Of a stretch of DNA of 64,000 nt, positions 45,296-55,234 are shown piece by piece; the first letter of the stretch is position 1; each line of letters starts with the position of its first letter. The notes under the pieces were generated by a model. That model saw only the letters and a program-made list of their open reading frames with translations. It made no database searches and was not told the DNA's origin. Position numbers and translations under genes: made by a program. Source of the DNA: Pseudeuparius sepicola (lineage: Eukaryota; Arthropoda; Insecta; Coleoptera; Anthribidae); contig OY987306.1 of the NCBI GenBank assembly GCA_963920635.1, positions 12,418,001 to 12,482,000 of the forward strand, in the 5' to 3' direction.

Positions 45296-46479
45296 ACGCC
45301 CCCGTGATGAAGAAGTTTTTTGTAAATAAATCGAAAATGATAACATTTAGGTATAGGGAACCAAACACAAACTTGCCCTAATTTTTTCTGCTGAATACGG
45401 CTACTACAAAAAAATGGGGGTTTCTATTTGAAAATTTTGAGTTTTTGGCATTTTTTAAATTAATATTTTAATAATTTTTTGTGAGCACCCTGTACAAGAT
45501 CGGAAACTTTCTTTATGGTATTTCTCTGCACCAAGTCTTTGACTACAAAATTCCAAGAGCGCGTTACGAAATATGTAGCCGTTATGAAGAAACTGTCAAT
45601 TAAGTACGGGTCTGCGTCTGTCATTTTTTCTCTAAAATGGCAAATATCTCAATGACGGTTGAATTTAGGTATAGGACATGATACATGAAATGTACCTAGA
45701 ATTTTCCGTAGAATCCAAAAATGTAATAAAATATAGGGTATTCTATTTAATATAACGAAGTTGTCATCGACTTCCGATATAACCGGAAGTGCCGTCATTT
45801 TGAAAATATTTTAGATGAATAGTACTAATTGACATTAGTCAGCTGGCAAATTTTCAGAAAAATTCTACGTTTACTTTTTGAGATATCGATCGATGCAATT
45901 CGTGGTGAGACACCCAGGACACCCTGTATATGTACGCTCGTAGGTACGTATATTACTCGGTATATTACATACGTAGCACAAAAGGCAGTCAAGATTTGAC
46001 GCGTTCGCCCAGGCCGACTGTGAGTGCAGGTCTGCGGGCTGCAGCGCTGCCAACCTTGAAGTTACACATTACCGTATTTTGGGGTTATATCTGGTTTGCA
46101 CGACTGCCATCTTGTATTTAAGAGTGAAATTAAGTGCTTTGTGTTTGTGACACAAACAGAAATAATTAAAAATAAGTACAAAAAACGACATCTATCAATC
46201 ATTGCAAATATTTATTAAAACTTAAATTTGTCTTTCCAGTTTGCAAATAACATTCAATAAAATAAATAATATTTAAACAATATATATATATCTATACTGT
46301 ATAATTACCGTACAATTGCGTACGGTAGCCGCAGCCACGTTCGGACCATAGACCTTATTTATGTTTAAATACCGCACCACTGGCGGGCTGGGAACGACCA
46401 AATATAGCGGTTACCGGTTACCTAGCTTGGCCTTTCTCCCCACTTCCCTCTTTGCGCATGCGTATACGTAAGAAAAGCA

Positions 46480-46560
46480 CCGAAATGCACCAAAATGTCC
46501 CGAAATGCCCCGAAATGCACTGAAATGCCCCGAAGTGCACCGAAATGGCCCGAAATGCCT
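46480..46560. repeat. 10-bp minisatellite CGAAATGCCC, right block
   Basis: About eight units of CGAAATGCCC-like sequence, same orientation as the block at 43657-43750, lying just inside the right end of the 3-kb insertion. Confidence 0.85.
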
Positions 46561-47759
46561 CTGGCTTGTACACTAAAATGCCCCAATGATTTCCCCCTCG
46601 TATGCAATTAAATTCAAAATAAAATTTAAACAGACAAGCACATTTATTTTTTTGACAGTTTAATTAACTTGTTGTTTTTTTTTGCAAGGAAATTTTGTCG
46701 TTTCAAAAAGTTACTTAAAAAATTCGAAAATAAAATTTCAATTTCAACACCCTGCATCTCCAAAACCAAACATCTGCGGACCTATGTTCATATGAACTTT
46801 TCGTCGTATTTTCCATTTTTCCTCTTAATTTTTTACGTTATTACCCTGTATAACATAAATAATTCCTCTTCAAACCAGTAAAATCTATAGGTATCATACA
46901 ATCAAGAATTATTTTCTTTGGTCTTGAGCTCGTCAAATATCTCCTCTGGAGATATGGGTATTTCAGGGTACACATAAAGGAGTGTAACCCATTCAGTCAG
47001 TTTTCGCTAATATTGTTTCTAATATAAATTTTTTAAATTTTCAGTTTTGAAAATATTCTTTCAGGCACACTGTAATTGGGCAAAATATGTTTAGTAGTTT
47101 TTGCCTACTTTACGGTTACGCGCTGCGACCGACAGAGTGTGTGCATAATATACGGCGCGGCGGCGCATTCTCAATCTACTGCACAGGTTTTAATTTCGAG
47201 AACACAAGATGAAACAAATAACAAATTAATTGTAGTTGTTTGATATTCACTGCATCACTGCATTTTCAGATTAGGCCAGGAGTATACATATAATTTGTGG
47301 TATTATTAATTTTGATATTACAAATCTCGTTTATCTTGACAGCTCTGGGGGGGGGGGCAATTGCCCCCTTTGCCCCCCCCCCCCTGAATACGCCACTGTG
47401 CCTGATGAATATTATAATTGGTTCCTGAAATGTACAATTTTGGACAAACCACCGTGCTTTGCAAGTCTGCTCCTCATATGGCGCTACTGTTTCCACTTTA
47501 GTATTTATTTTTGAGATTTTTCAATGACGAAACCGAAATCTACATATTTTCTATTCACTAGAGGGCCAAGTTCTGTCACGGCATGAGTTCCACTCACTTT
47601 AAAGTACCTAGATATCAGAATACTGGTTGAGGCCAAAATGGCGTCAACTGTGGTAAGTACTCTGATATATCTTTAGCACTTTAGCTCATTATGAGCTCGT
47701 TGAAGAAATCGAGGAGGTCTTGAACTTGTATTCAAAGTACGATTTCCAGCTATCAGTAA

Positions 47760-48330
47760 AAAATTTACAAAAGTTAGGGGTTGAGCCTCATTTCGTTTAC
47801 TTAACTAAAAAAATTGCTCTATAAGTAAGATTCAAAGTAGAAAAATTGTGTTTTTTGCTTTAAGTAAAGTGACTTTTTCTAATAAACATACCTATAGTTA
47901 AGGCTATACTTTTGAAAATACGGGGCCTAAAACATTTAGGGAAGATAAAATTAATGTCATGCCCTGTATCCCGAAAAGTAAAACCTTCAAGGGGATAATA
48001 GGAAAAAGTTACTTTATTTAAAGTAAAAAACACATTTTTTTTCTGCTTTGAGTCTTACCCATTGAGCAAATTTTTGGGGAAATACCCAGAAATAATACAA
48101 AAAAAAAACAAATTTTCCATGAAACCATGACACATGAAAAATTGCTGAGAGGACATTTTTGTTTACAATTAAAATCTACATAAAAAAGTAAATATATTTT
48201 ATTACTATACGAGGTGATTATTCCACATATTTTTTAAAACTAACACCCTGTAACTTTTTTATAAGGGCTTAAAAATATACAGTTTATAGGAGAGAAAGTG
48301 CAGTTATTTTTTGAAGATCTATCACCTATT
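47760..48330. repeat. diverged partial copy of the 53248-54428 fold-back family
   Basis: Shares GAAAATTGTGTTTTTTGCTTT-like, TAAGGCTATACTTTTGAAAA and AACACCCTGTAACTTTTTTA blocks with 53248-54428, in both orientations. The outer ends are incomplete, and the 48560-48660 part is unrelated. Confidence 0.6.
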
Positions 48331-48659
48331 ACAGTTTGGTCCCTTAAAAGTGAACCACCATGTATAATGCCAAATTTTTCTCAGCTCTTCCGGAATATTC
48401 ACAAGCAAGTGTGGACACACTGTATGGACAATATTATGCTCGAAAAACTAAACTAGTTGGTCGAACTACCAGATTTTCTGGGATATAGGAAATCATTGAC
48501 ATGGGGAGGTCCTATGAAAACATTTTTGAAACGGCCTCTACACCCGATAATACACCGCCAGGACAACGAGTTTGTTTGAGCTTTGTTTTCCGCTATCATG
48601 ACAAAAGACATAAAGTTCACGCTTCACAGATTGAGGTACTCTGCGGTGGGCTCTGATGG

Positions 48660-49450
48660 CCCAAAACTGGCCCCACTTGAAAAGGTTGAGTAAAAGAATC
48701 ATCTGCTTCAACTTGATATTAGACTAGCTCCTGGATGAGCTCAACTCCCGGGACTTTGACTTGAACCTGGGCAACGAGAGGGTGGTGGCCCTAGCTTATG
48801 GCCACGACTTGGTGTTAATCACAGAATACAGGGTGTCCCGAAATTAGCCTGCCATAATTTACCAGCGTGTTTATAGGAACTTTTTAATTTTTTTGGGTCG
48901 CAGAACACGCTGTTAAAATATGGCAGGCTAATTTCTAATGCACATTTTCATGGCCCTCTGCAAAAAATTTCAATACAATTTTACTCGAAAACGGCGCACA
49001 CTATCACAGTTCAACAAGAGCACAATTTTTTCGTAGAATACCCTGAAATTTTATAATTTGGCAATAAATTTGGGGAAAAAGCACGCAAAAAATTTAGGGT
49101 ATTTTTAACCCCTTAACCCCCCCATTTAGGACGCCTATGATTAAGAATGTCTAACTATCGCTACCTCGGCAAATGTCAAATCTCGCAGGTACACCACATA
49201 CCAAATTTCAGAATTTTATTTTTGTTCGTTCTGGAAATATTTAGAAAAAACCGTTTGTGAAACTGCCCCTTTCGGGGGCTATAGCCCCATTAGGGGGAAT
49301 TTTTGAGGCCATGTATATAGTAACTTTTTTCATTTTTTAGGTCGTAGAACACGGTAAATTATGGCAGGCTAATTTCGGGAGTCCCTGTATAGAGGTAAAG
49401 CAAACAAGCTACTGAAAAGCTGAAGGAAATGCTTAGGAAAGTGTAATTTG
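48660..49450 (+). pseudogene. R2/CR1-like reverse transcriptase relic split by a fold-back insertion
   Basis: Before the insertion the + strand reads GIICFNLILD, a stop, LLDELNSRDFDLNLGNERVV, then ALAYGHDLVLITE. The last part is the RT active site with A-DD changed to G-HD. After the insertion (from 49388) the match resumes as RGKANKLLK, and with one frame change KLKEMLRKV. Removing 48829-49387 and one TA restores continuity. It precedes the TAA run that borders the intact element and is a different, older non-LTR family. Confidence 0.7.
48829..49387. mobile_element. 559-bp fold-back element inside an RT relic
   Basis: CAGGGTGTCCCGAAATTAGC at 48829 is mirrored by the complement ending TCCCTG at 49387, each flanked by TA. 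The arms contain AGCCTGCCATAATTTACC and its complement, and a third, inner copy of AAATATGGCAGGCTAATTTC near 48915. No coding capacity. Confidence 0.85.
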
Positions 49451-49451
49451 A

Positions 49452-49452
<1 letters not shown>

Positions 49453-49490
<38 letters not shown>
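49453..49490. repeat. (TAA)n microsatellite, 5' target side
   Basis: About 13 uninterrupted AAT/TAA units immediately before the open frame of the retrotransposon. A short (ATA)4 run at 53116-53128 lies at its 3' side. Confidence 0.95.
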
Positions 49491-49493
<3 letters not shown>

Positions 49494-49607
49494 CAACACG
49501 AACATCTACAACATGGGAGCCAAACGAGAACTAGGGTTCCACCCACCGAAGGTGCTGCGCGGGAACTTCAGCCAGCGTTCACAGAGGCGGGATTACAACG
49601 ACGACGC

Positions 49608-52600
49608 ATGAAATGGACTGTGTCCATGAATGAATCGATTATGCGTATTTTCTACAGGGTGACAAACTTAGGACAAGAGATTATCGGCTACCGACAACAA
49701 CTGCATGCCGAGTTCTGCAGGGAGTTTCCACACATGCAAGTGTCTGAACAAAGAGTGTCAGATCAGTATCGAACTATTCTAAGAAATAACCGAATTCCAG
49801 AAACGCGACTTAACGCTATCAAACGGGAAGTTGAGCTAGAGATCCACGGCGAACACATAGACATAGATGACAACAACAACAATGGGGAACTTCAAGAGCC
49901 TGGACAACAACTAGAAGCCGAAACGGTAGAACCAACAACCGAGAGTCTGGAACGGGTTAACGAAGAACATTTTGAAGGCTTGGACACACATATGAGACAG
50001 GCAGTATTGCGATACGAAGGCACAGACCCACTTAGCAGGCCACCGCTACCAAGATTAAATTCTTCCAGGAAACTTGCGATCGTGCTCGATCTTATGAACA
50101 CAAGAATTTTACCAAGCTATGTTTCAGTGACACCAACATTAGAACGTATGCACATGTTAATCTACTGTGCCGCAACGGCAGTCATCACTGTAATGGGTGC
50201 CAAGATCCGAACGGCCCAAGAGTTGAATCGTGCAAGACCAGAACCACGAATGGCTCAATGGGAAATGCGACTAAATCGGAAGATCGAGAGTCTCCGTAAA
50301 GACATAGGACAAGTGACGGAATATATCAGAGGAGTTAGAACTAGAAGGATCCAGAGGGCGGTGCAGGCAGTAATGAGCCGCACCCAAATGCATTCTCGGC
50401 GTGACCCCGCGAACATCACTGCTCAACAATGTCTTGACACATTAAAACAAAAACTTTCTGTTTTCGCAGGGCGTCTGAGGAGATACAAGGCTAGTAACAA
50501 CAGGAAACGAGACAATAAACTCTTTGAACGATCAGAAAAGGGTTTCTACCGTGCTTTTAATTCTAGCGCCGATGCCACAAATGCGAGTTACCCTAGCAGA
50601 GAACAGGTCGACGGTTTCTGGAGAAATCAACTTGCCACACCAGGTCCATACAATGTCAGTGCAAGCTGGATCAGCGAAGAACGCGAGATGGGCCGGAACT
50701 ATAGCCAGATGCAACACGAGCAATTCACAACCGCTGAGGTCTCCGATGTCATCAAGAATTCCCACAACTGGAAGGCACCAGGCCCAGATCATCTCCAAAA
50801 TTATTGGATTAAGAAGTTGTGGTGCACGCATGAACAAATAACTACCTTAATTAATGAAGTCTTGCTCGATCCTCTGAAAATGCCATTGTTTCTTACACAG
50901 GGTGCAACTTACCTGTTACCAAAAGACCAGCGGAATACGGATAACCCTGCCAAGTACCGCCCAATAACCTGCTTGCCTACGCTTTACAAGATAATCACAT
51001 CTTGCCTTACGCAGCGAATATATGCTCACTGCGAGCGGAACAACATCATTGCAATGCAGCAGAAGGGCTGCTCGAAGGGCGCAATGGGATGCAAAGAGCA
51101 ACTCATCATAGACTCTGTCATCTGCAACCAGGCTCATTCCAAGCAACGAAACCTCCACATGGCTTATGTGGACTACAAAAAAGCATTTGATTCCGTACCT
51201 CACGACTGGCTCACAGGTATCTTAAAGCTGTATAAAATAGATCATCATACAGTTTCCTTTTTAGAACACGTTATGACAACCTGGCGCACTAAGATACAAC
51301 TCAGAACCGCAGACAGTAACATCGAGACCGACATAATCAACATCCGAAGAGGGATTTTCCAAGGAGATTCACTCAGTCCACTGTGGTTCTGCATGGCGAT
51401 GAACCCTCTATCACATCGGTTGAACTCTACAAAATATGGCTTCGCTATCAAAAGCAACAACGCAGAAGCGATCAAGTTGAATCACCTATTATATATGGAT
51501 GATTTAAAACTGATCGCCGCAACCAAAAACCAACTAACGCAAATGCTTAAAATTGTAGAGGAGTTCTCCAGGGACATCGGAATGCTGTTTGGACTGGACA
51601 AGTGCCGCACCCTTAATATCATCCGGGGAAAGCTCGAACAAAGCGCACACGAGATGCAGGACGGCCAGGAGATCGAAGCAATGAGCAAGGGAGATACATA
51701 CAAGTATCTCGGGATGAAACAAGCTCAAAGGATAGATCATCGAACAATGAAGACTGATTTAACGAATGAATTCATCAAGAGAGTAAGACAAGTAGTGCGA
51801 ACTGATCTTAACAGCAGGAATTTGTTTAAGGCCCTGAACACGTATGCGTGCTCTGTACTCAGCTATTCGTTCGGAATAGTGAATTGGACCAACACGGACA
51901 TCAACAACCTGCAACGAAAAGTTAGGACACTACTGACAAAAGCTCATAAACATCATCCCCGTAGCGCCGTAGAAAGAACAACTCTGCCACGTCAACTAGG
52001 AGGAAGAGGATTGGCAGATCTCAGCAAGCAATTGGACCAACAAATATTAAATCTGCGTAATTATTTCTACAGGCAGGCCAACAGCTCCACACTACATAGG
52101 GCTATATGCGGAGCAGACGTCTCAACACCGCTACGTCTGACGGAACACGAGCATCAAAATCACCACCGAACCGACAACGATAAACTACAGAGGTGGTTGG
52201 GGAAGCCGCTGCACGGGAGACATCCTAATGAGGTTAACCAGGAACATGTCGACAAGTTAGCGTCGAACTATTGGCTGACCTCGGGACGAATGTTCCCCGA
52301 GACGGAAGGCTTCCTACTGGCCATACAAGATCAGGTTATACCAACTCGCAACTACCTAAAATTCATTGTAGGAGATGCATCGGTAGTGGATGACAGATGC
52401 AGATACGGGTGCCCAACTTCAGAAACAATCCAGCACATAACAGGAGGATGTCAGATGTTCGCATCAACGGAATATAAGGAACGACACGATTCGGTTGCCA
52501 AGATCTTGCACCGGGAACTGGCGGAAAAGCTGCTGCTTGTGCAGACAGAAAGGGTCCCATATTACAACTACACACCTGAGCCTGTTCTTGAGAACAGCAA

Positions 52601-53006
52601 CTACAAGATGTACTGGGATCGTACAGTTCTGACTGATCAACGAGTTGCCCATAACAGACCGGACCTTATAATAGTTGATAAAATTTCTAGGAAGACAACT
52701 CTGATTGATGTGGCCATCCCGAACAACAACAACCTGCGTGTGAAGCAAGTCGAGAAGATCGCGAAGTACAGAGACTTAGAAGAACGAATTAGAAGGCAAT
52801 GGGAAATGGAGAACGTCCAGACGATTCCAATCATCATGTCAACAACTGGTGTTATACCAAAAAATTTGCTGAGAAACATCAAGGAGCTGAATCTAACTGA
52901 TAGTCTTTACAGGTCCATGCAGAAAGCGGTACTACTTGCGACAGCCCGAACCGTCAGGAAATTCATGGGGAATGCAGGATCGTCCAAGAACATCAATGTC
53001 ACCTAG
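49608..53006 (+). CDS. R4/Dong-like non-LTR retrotransposon polyprotein, intact
   Basis: This 1132-residue open frame would copy its RNA into nicked target DNA (target-primed reverse transcription). The N-terminal 75 residues (MKWTVSMNESIMRIFYRVTN, then SEQRVSDQYRTILRNNRI) look like a Myb/SANT-type DNA-binding region. The RT spans about residues 385-700: WKAPGPDHLQNYWIKKLW (about 388), YVDYKKAFDSVPHDWL (about 518), RRGIFQGDSLSPLWFCMAMN (about 582) and YMDDLKL with the catalytic DD (about 628). A CRYGCPTSETIQHITGGC motif (C-x3-C-x7-H-x4-C, about 930) follows. The C-terminal restriction-like endonuclease is RPDLIIVD...TLIDVAIP...KIAKYRDLEERI (about 1017-1065). All catalytic motifs are present and no stop interrupts the frame. 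Translation may start upstream of this Met: the frame stays open through LQPAFTEAGLQRRR back to the TAA tract, with no other in-frame ATG. Codon use is clearly more GC-balanced than the surroundings. Confidence 0.92.
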   Translation: MKWTVSMNESIMRIFYRVTNLGQEIIGYRQQLHAEFCREFPHMQVSEQRVSDQYRTILRNNRIPETRLNAIKREVELEIHGEHIDIDDNNNNGELQEPGQQLEAETVEPTTESLERVNEEHFEGLDTHMRQAVLRYEGTDPLSRPPLPRLNSSRKLAIVLDLMNTRILPSYVSVTPTLERMHMLIYCAATAVITVMGAKIRTAQELNRARPEPRMAQWEMRLNRKIESLRKDIGQVTEYIRGVRTRRIQRAVQAVMSRTQMHSRRDPANITAQQCLDTLKQKLSVFAGRLRRYKASNNRKRDNKLFERSEKGFYRAFNSSADATNASYPSREQVDGFWRNQLATPGPYNVSASWISEEREMGRNYSQMQHEQFTTAEVSDVIKNSHNWKAPGPDHLQNYWIKKLWCTHEQITTLINEVLLDPLKMPLFLTQGATYLLPKDQRNTDNPAKYRPITCLPTLYKIITSCLTQRIYAHCERNNIIAMQQKGCSKGAMGCKEQLIIDSVICNQAHSKQRNLHMAYVDYKKAFDSVPHDWLTGILKLYKIDHHTVSFLEHVMTTWRTKIQLRTADSNIETDIINIRRGIFQGDSLSPLWFCMAMNPLSHRLNSTKYGFAIKSNNAEAIKLNHLLYMDDLKLIAATKNQLTQMLKIVEEFSRDIGMLFGLDKCRTLNIIRGKLEQSAHEMQDGQEIEAMSKGDTYKYLGMKQAQRIDHRTMKTDLTNEFIKRVRQVVRTDLNSRNLFKALNTYACSVLSYSFGIVNWTNTDINNLQRKVRTLLTKAHKHHPRSAVERTTLPRQLGGRGLADLSKQLDQQILNLRNYFYRQANSSTLHRAICGADVSTPLRLTEHEHQNHHRTDNDKLQRWLGKPLHGRHPNEVNQEHVDKLASNYWLTSGRMFPETEGFLLAIQDQVIPTRNYLKFIVGDASVVDDRCRYGCPTSETIQHITGGCQMFASTEYKERHDSVAKILHRELAEKLLLVQTERVPYYNYTPEPVLENSNYKMYWDRTVLTDQRVAHNRPDLIIVDKISRKTTLIDVAIPNNNNLRVKQVEKIAKYRDLEERIRRQWEMENVQTIPIIMSTTGVIPKNLLRNIKELNLTDSLYRSMQKAVLLATARTVRKFMGNAGSSKNINVT

Positions 53007-53115
53007 GGCCCGATAACATGGCAAGGGTCTCGTCCGAGCCAGATCCTTTTGGTATCCGGGATGCCCGGGATCTGAGTGAATGTTCCCCGTAGAGGGAGTG
53101 CGAATGCCTTTTGGC
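53007..53115 (+). other. 3' UTR of the R4/Dong-like element
   Basis: Runs from the stop to TAAGTCGAT before the ATA repeat. It includes GGTATCCGGGATGCCCGGGA, which can fold into a small hairpin of the type recognised by the RT in related elements. That function is inference. Confidence 0.55.
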
Positions 53116-53247
53116 TAAGTCGATATAATAATAATAGCATTTATTGCCTAACAGTAAGTAACCATTAAAAGTAAAAATTGTTATAAGTAAAGCCACTAAA
53201 GAGAAGAAAAGAAACAAATAAGAAGAGAAGAAACAAATAAACATATA

Positions 53248-54428
53248 CAGGGTGATTCAGTTTTAATCTGCAACACTTCAACAGGTGATAGAAAACCAAA
53301 AAATAACCGCACTTTCTTCAAACTATATAATTTTAAGGCCTTATAAAAAAGTTACAGGGTGTTAAAGTTGCAAGAAATATGTGGAATTTATTGAATATTT
53401 TACAAACTAGTTGAGATACTTAAGTCATATTTGGTACACGTTATAACGGCATGGGTTAGCATAAAACCTGTTAATATCAACCATCTTGAACAACCAGTGG
53501 CGTAGAAATGGGTAATTAGTATAATTTATTTTAGAAAAAAAATAGAAGCACCTTGTATAGCAATAAAATGTATTCAAATTCTTATGTAAATTTTTATTGT
53601 AAACAAAAACGTTCTCTTAGCATTTTTTCATATGTGTCATGGTTCCCATAGCAAATTTGATTTTTTCGTATTATTTCGGGGTACTTCTGAAAAATTAACT
53701 TAAAACTTTTCTCCATAAGTAACACTCAAAGTAGAAAAAATGTGTTTTTTACTTTAAATACAGTAACTTTTCCCAATAAACTTACCCATTCAAGGTTTTT
53801 CTTTTCAAGATACAGAACGTAACATTAATTATGTATCTTCCTTAAATGTTTTAGACCCTGTATCTTCAAAAGTATAGCCTTAAATAGGTGAGTTTATTGG
53901 AAAAAGTTACTTTATTTCAGGTAGCAAACACATCTTTTCTACTTTAAGTGCTACTTATGGAGAAAAGTTTTAAGTTAATTTTTCAGAAGTACCCCGAAAT
54001 AATACGAAAAAATCAAATTTGCTATGAAACCATGACACATATGAAAAAATGCTAAGAGAACGTTTTTGTTTACAATAAAAATTTACATAAGAATTTGAAT
54101 ACATTTTATTACTATACAAGGTGGTTCTATTTTTTTTTCTAAAATAAATTATACTAATTACCCATTTCTACGCCACTGGTTGTTCCAGATGTTTGATAAT
54201 AACAGGTTTTGTGCTAACCCATGCCATTATAACGTGTATCAAATATGACTTAAATATCTCAACTAGTTTGTAAAATATTCAATAAATTCCACATATTTCT
54301 CGCAACTTTAACACCCTGTAACTTTTTTATAAGGCCTTAAAATGATATAGTTTATAGAAGAAAGTGCGATTATTTTTTGGTTTTCTATCACCTGTTGAAG
54401 TGTTGCAGATTAAAACTGAATCACCCTG
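53248..54428. mobile_element. 1.2-kb fold-back element (CAGGGTGATTCAG ends)
   Basis: CAGGGTGATTCAGTTTTAAT at 53248 is mirrored by ATTAAAACTGAATCACCCTG ending at 54428; TA flanks both sides. The arms stretch almost to the centre near 53840, with AACTAGTTGAGATA and CCCATTTCTACGCCACTGG blocks mirrored. Fragments of the family occur at 3110-3180 and 47760-48330. No coding sequence. Confidence 0.9.
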
Positions 54429-54677
54429 TATAGCACTGCCACTTAGTACACTACAATAACAAACATAATTAGAATAAGTGTAAAATAAAAATACAAAGTA
54501 CAATTAAAAGTGATAGTTATTATACTACAAATGCTTAAATCCTCTGCAATCCTTAATATTGCATTCAAACTGTCATGATGGATGTCACAATATTTAAAGT
54601 TCCTAGCTCTATTACAATAAAAGGTCGGTGTTAGGGGTTCTCAGGAAGGGAACAAATAATAGTTATTTATGTACCAA

Positions 54678-54790
54678 GGCACTGAAGTTCAACTTTTTAT
54701 GACTCATGTGGAGTTTAGTTGCCGAGGCCTCTGGCCGAGGCAAATAAACCACATGAGTCATAAAAAGAACTTCAGTGCCGAGGTACATAT
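54678..54790. repeat. long hairpin, about 50-bp arms
   Basis: ACTGAAGTTC...TTTTTATGACTCATGTGG on the left (54690-54713) and CCACATGAGTCATAAAAAG, GAACTTCAGTGCC on the right form nearly perfect arms around a GCCTCTGGCCGAGGC centre. The TGACTCA within each arm is also an AP-1-like sequence. Probably a small MITE. Confidence 0.8.
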
Positions 54791-54848
54791 TATATTTTTC
54801 TTGAAATCGGAAAAAAAAATGTTTTATTAGGCAAGAAAATAATAATAA

Positions 54849-54922
54849 GGGATCACCCGTCCACGAACCGACTACGCGCGGCGTTGCTTGACTTTACCGA
54901 TCTCTCTACAAGTATAATGATG
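54849..54922 (-). ncRNA. 5S rRNA-derived SINE promoter region (SINE3-like)
   Basis: On the minus strand the segment reads GATCGGTAAAGTCAAGCAAC, then GCCGCGCGTAGTCGG and GGACGGGTGATCCC. This parallels the internal promoter part of eukaryotic 5S rRNA (GATC...AAGTTAAGCAACGTCGGGC...GGATGGGTGACC), with A box, intermediate element and C box in order and at similar spacing. It is too diverged, and lacks both ends, to be a functional 5S gene. A TTATTATTATTTTC tail follows on the minus strand. A 5S-derived SINE is the best fit. Confidence 0.65.
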
Positions 54923-55234
54923 TACGGCACCTTCTGACATAAAAACCAAACTGCTGCTTCTTGTGCAGTCTACACAACAAATCTATTGATTTTCAAATTT
55001 ACTAAAATATGTATACTGAAGGATTGCGCTTCTATAGGAAACAATTTCGCAATGTGTACGAAAAGTTAAATGAGCCTTTATCGGCCGGGTTTTGAATATT
55101 TGGTCACTTTTGACGGGCAATTTCTCCGCGTCTGACGTTTGATGTTTACATCTCGCCAAGGCCTACTTATTGAAAAAATCGTACAATAATGGGCTACATT
55201 ATTGTACGATTTCTGTGCTTTTAATGACGATTTT

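Larger units (their letters stand above)
43611..46597. mobile_element. about 3-kb insertion with GGGGGAAATC ends and DUF4817-type transposase relic
   Basis: TCGTATGCAA occurs at 43601-43610 and again at 46598-46607, so the hAT sequence is restored if 43611-46597 is removed. The ends carry GGGGGAAATC (from 43615) and its complement (to 46597), with TGTACA a little farther in on both sides. Each end is followed by a run of 10-bp CGAAATGCCC-like repeats (43657-43750 and 46480-46560). The interior contains a transposase relic at 44590-45145. Superfamily is uncertain; a 10-bp duplication would be unusual for a TA-specific enzyme, so the relic may be a further nested element. Confidence 0.6.
40737..47398 (-). 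mobile_element. hAT element copy 2, split by nested insertions
   Basis: The termini CAGTGGCGTATCTAGG at 40737 and CCTGAATACGCCACTG ending at 47398 are inverted repeats followed by G/C runs. The flanks AACCGGAT and TGCCTGAT agree at only five of eight positions, so the duplication has eroded or the ends are from different insertions. The element's own sequence (40737-40964, 43271-43610, 46598-47398) is collinear with copy 1 at 3500-4860. A hATC relic with stops lies at 46905-47090 (minus). Two later insertions account for the rest: a Penelope pair and a unit of about 3 kb. Confidence 0.75.
49491..53128 (+). mobile_element. R4/Dong-like non-LTR retrotransposon inserted in TAA repeats
   Basis: A single-ORF element with reverse transcriptase, CCHC and restriction-like endonuclease lies between (TAA)13 and (ATA)4. 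The 3' UTR of about 105 bp is 53007-53115. Insertion into TAA repeats is the known target preference of Dong (R4 clade), which supports this clade assignment alongside the domain order. There is no poly(A) tail; the element ends in the target-type repeat, as Dong does. The open frame upstream of the first Met continues back to the TAA tract. Confidence 0.8.
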
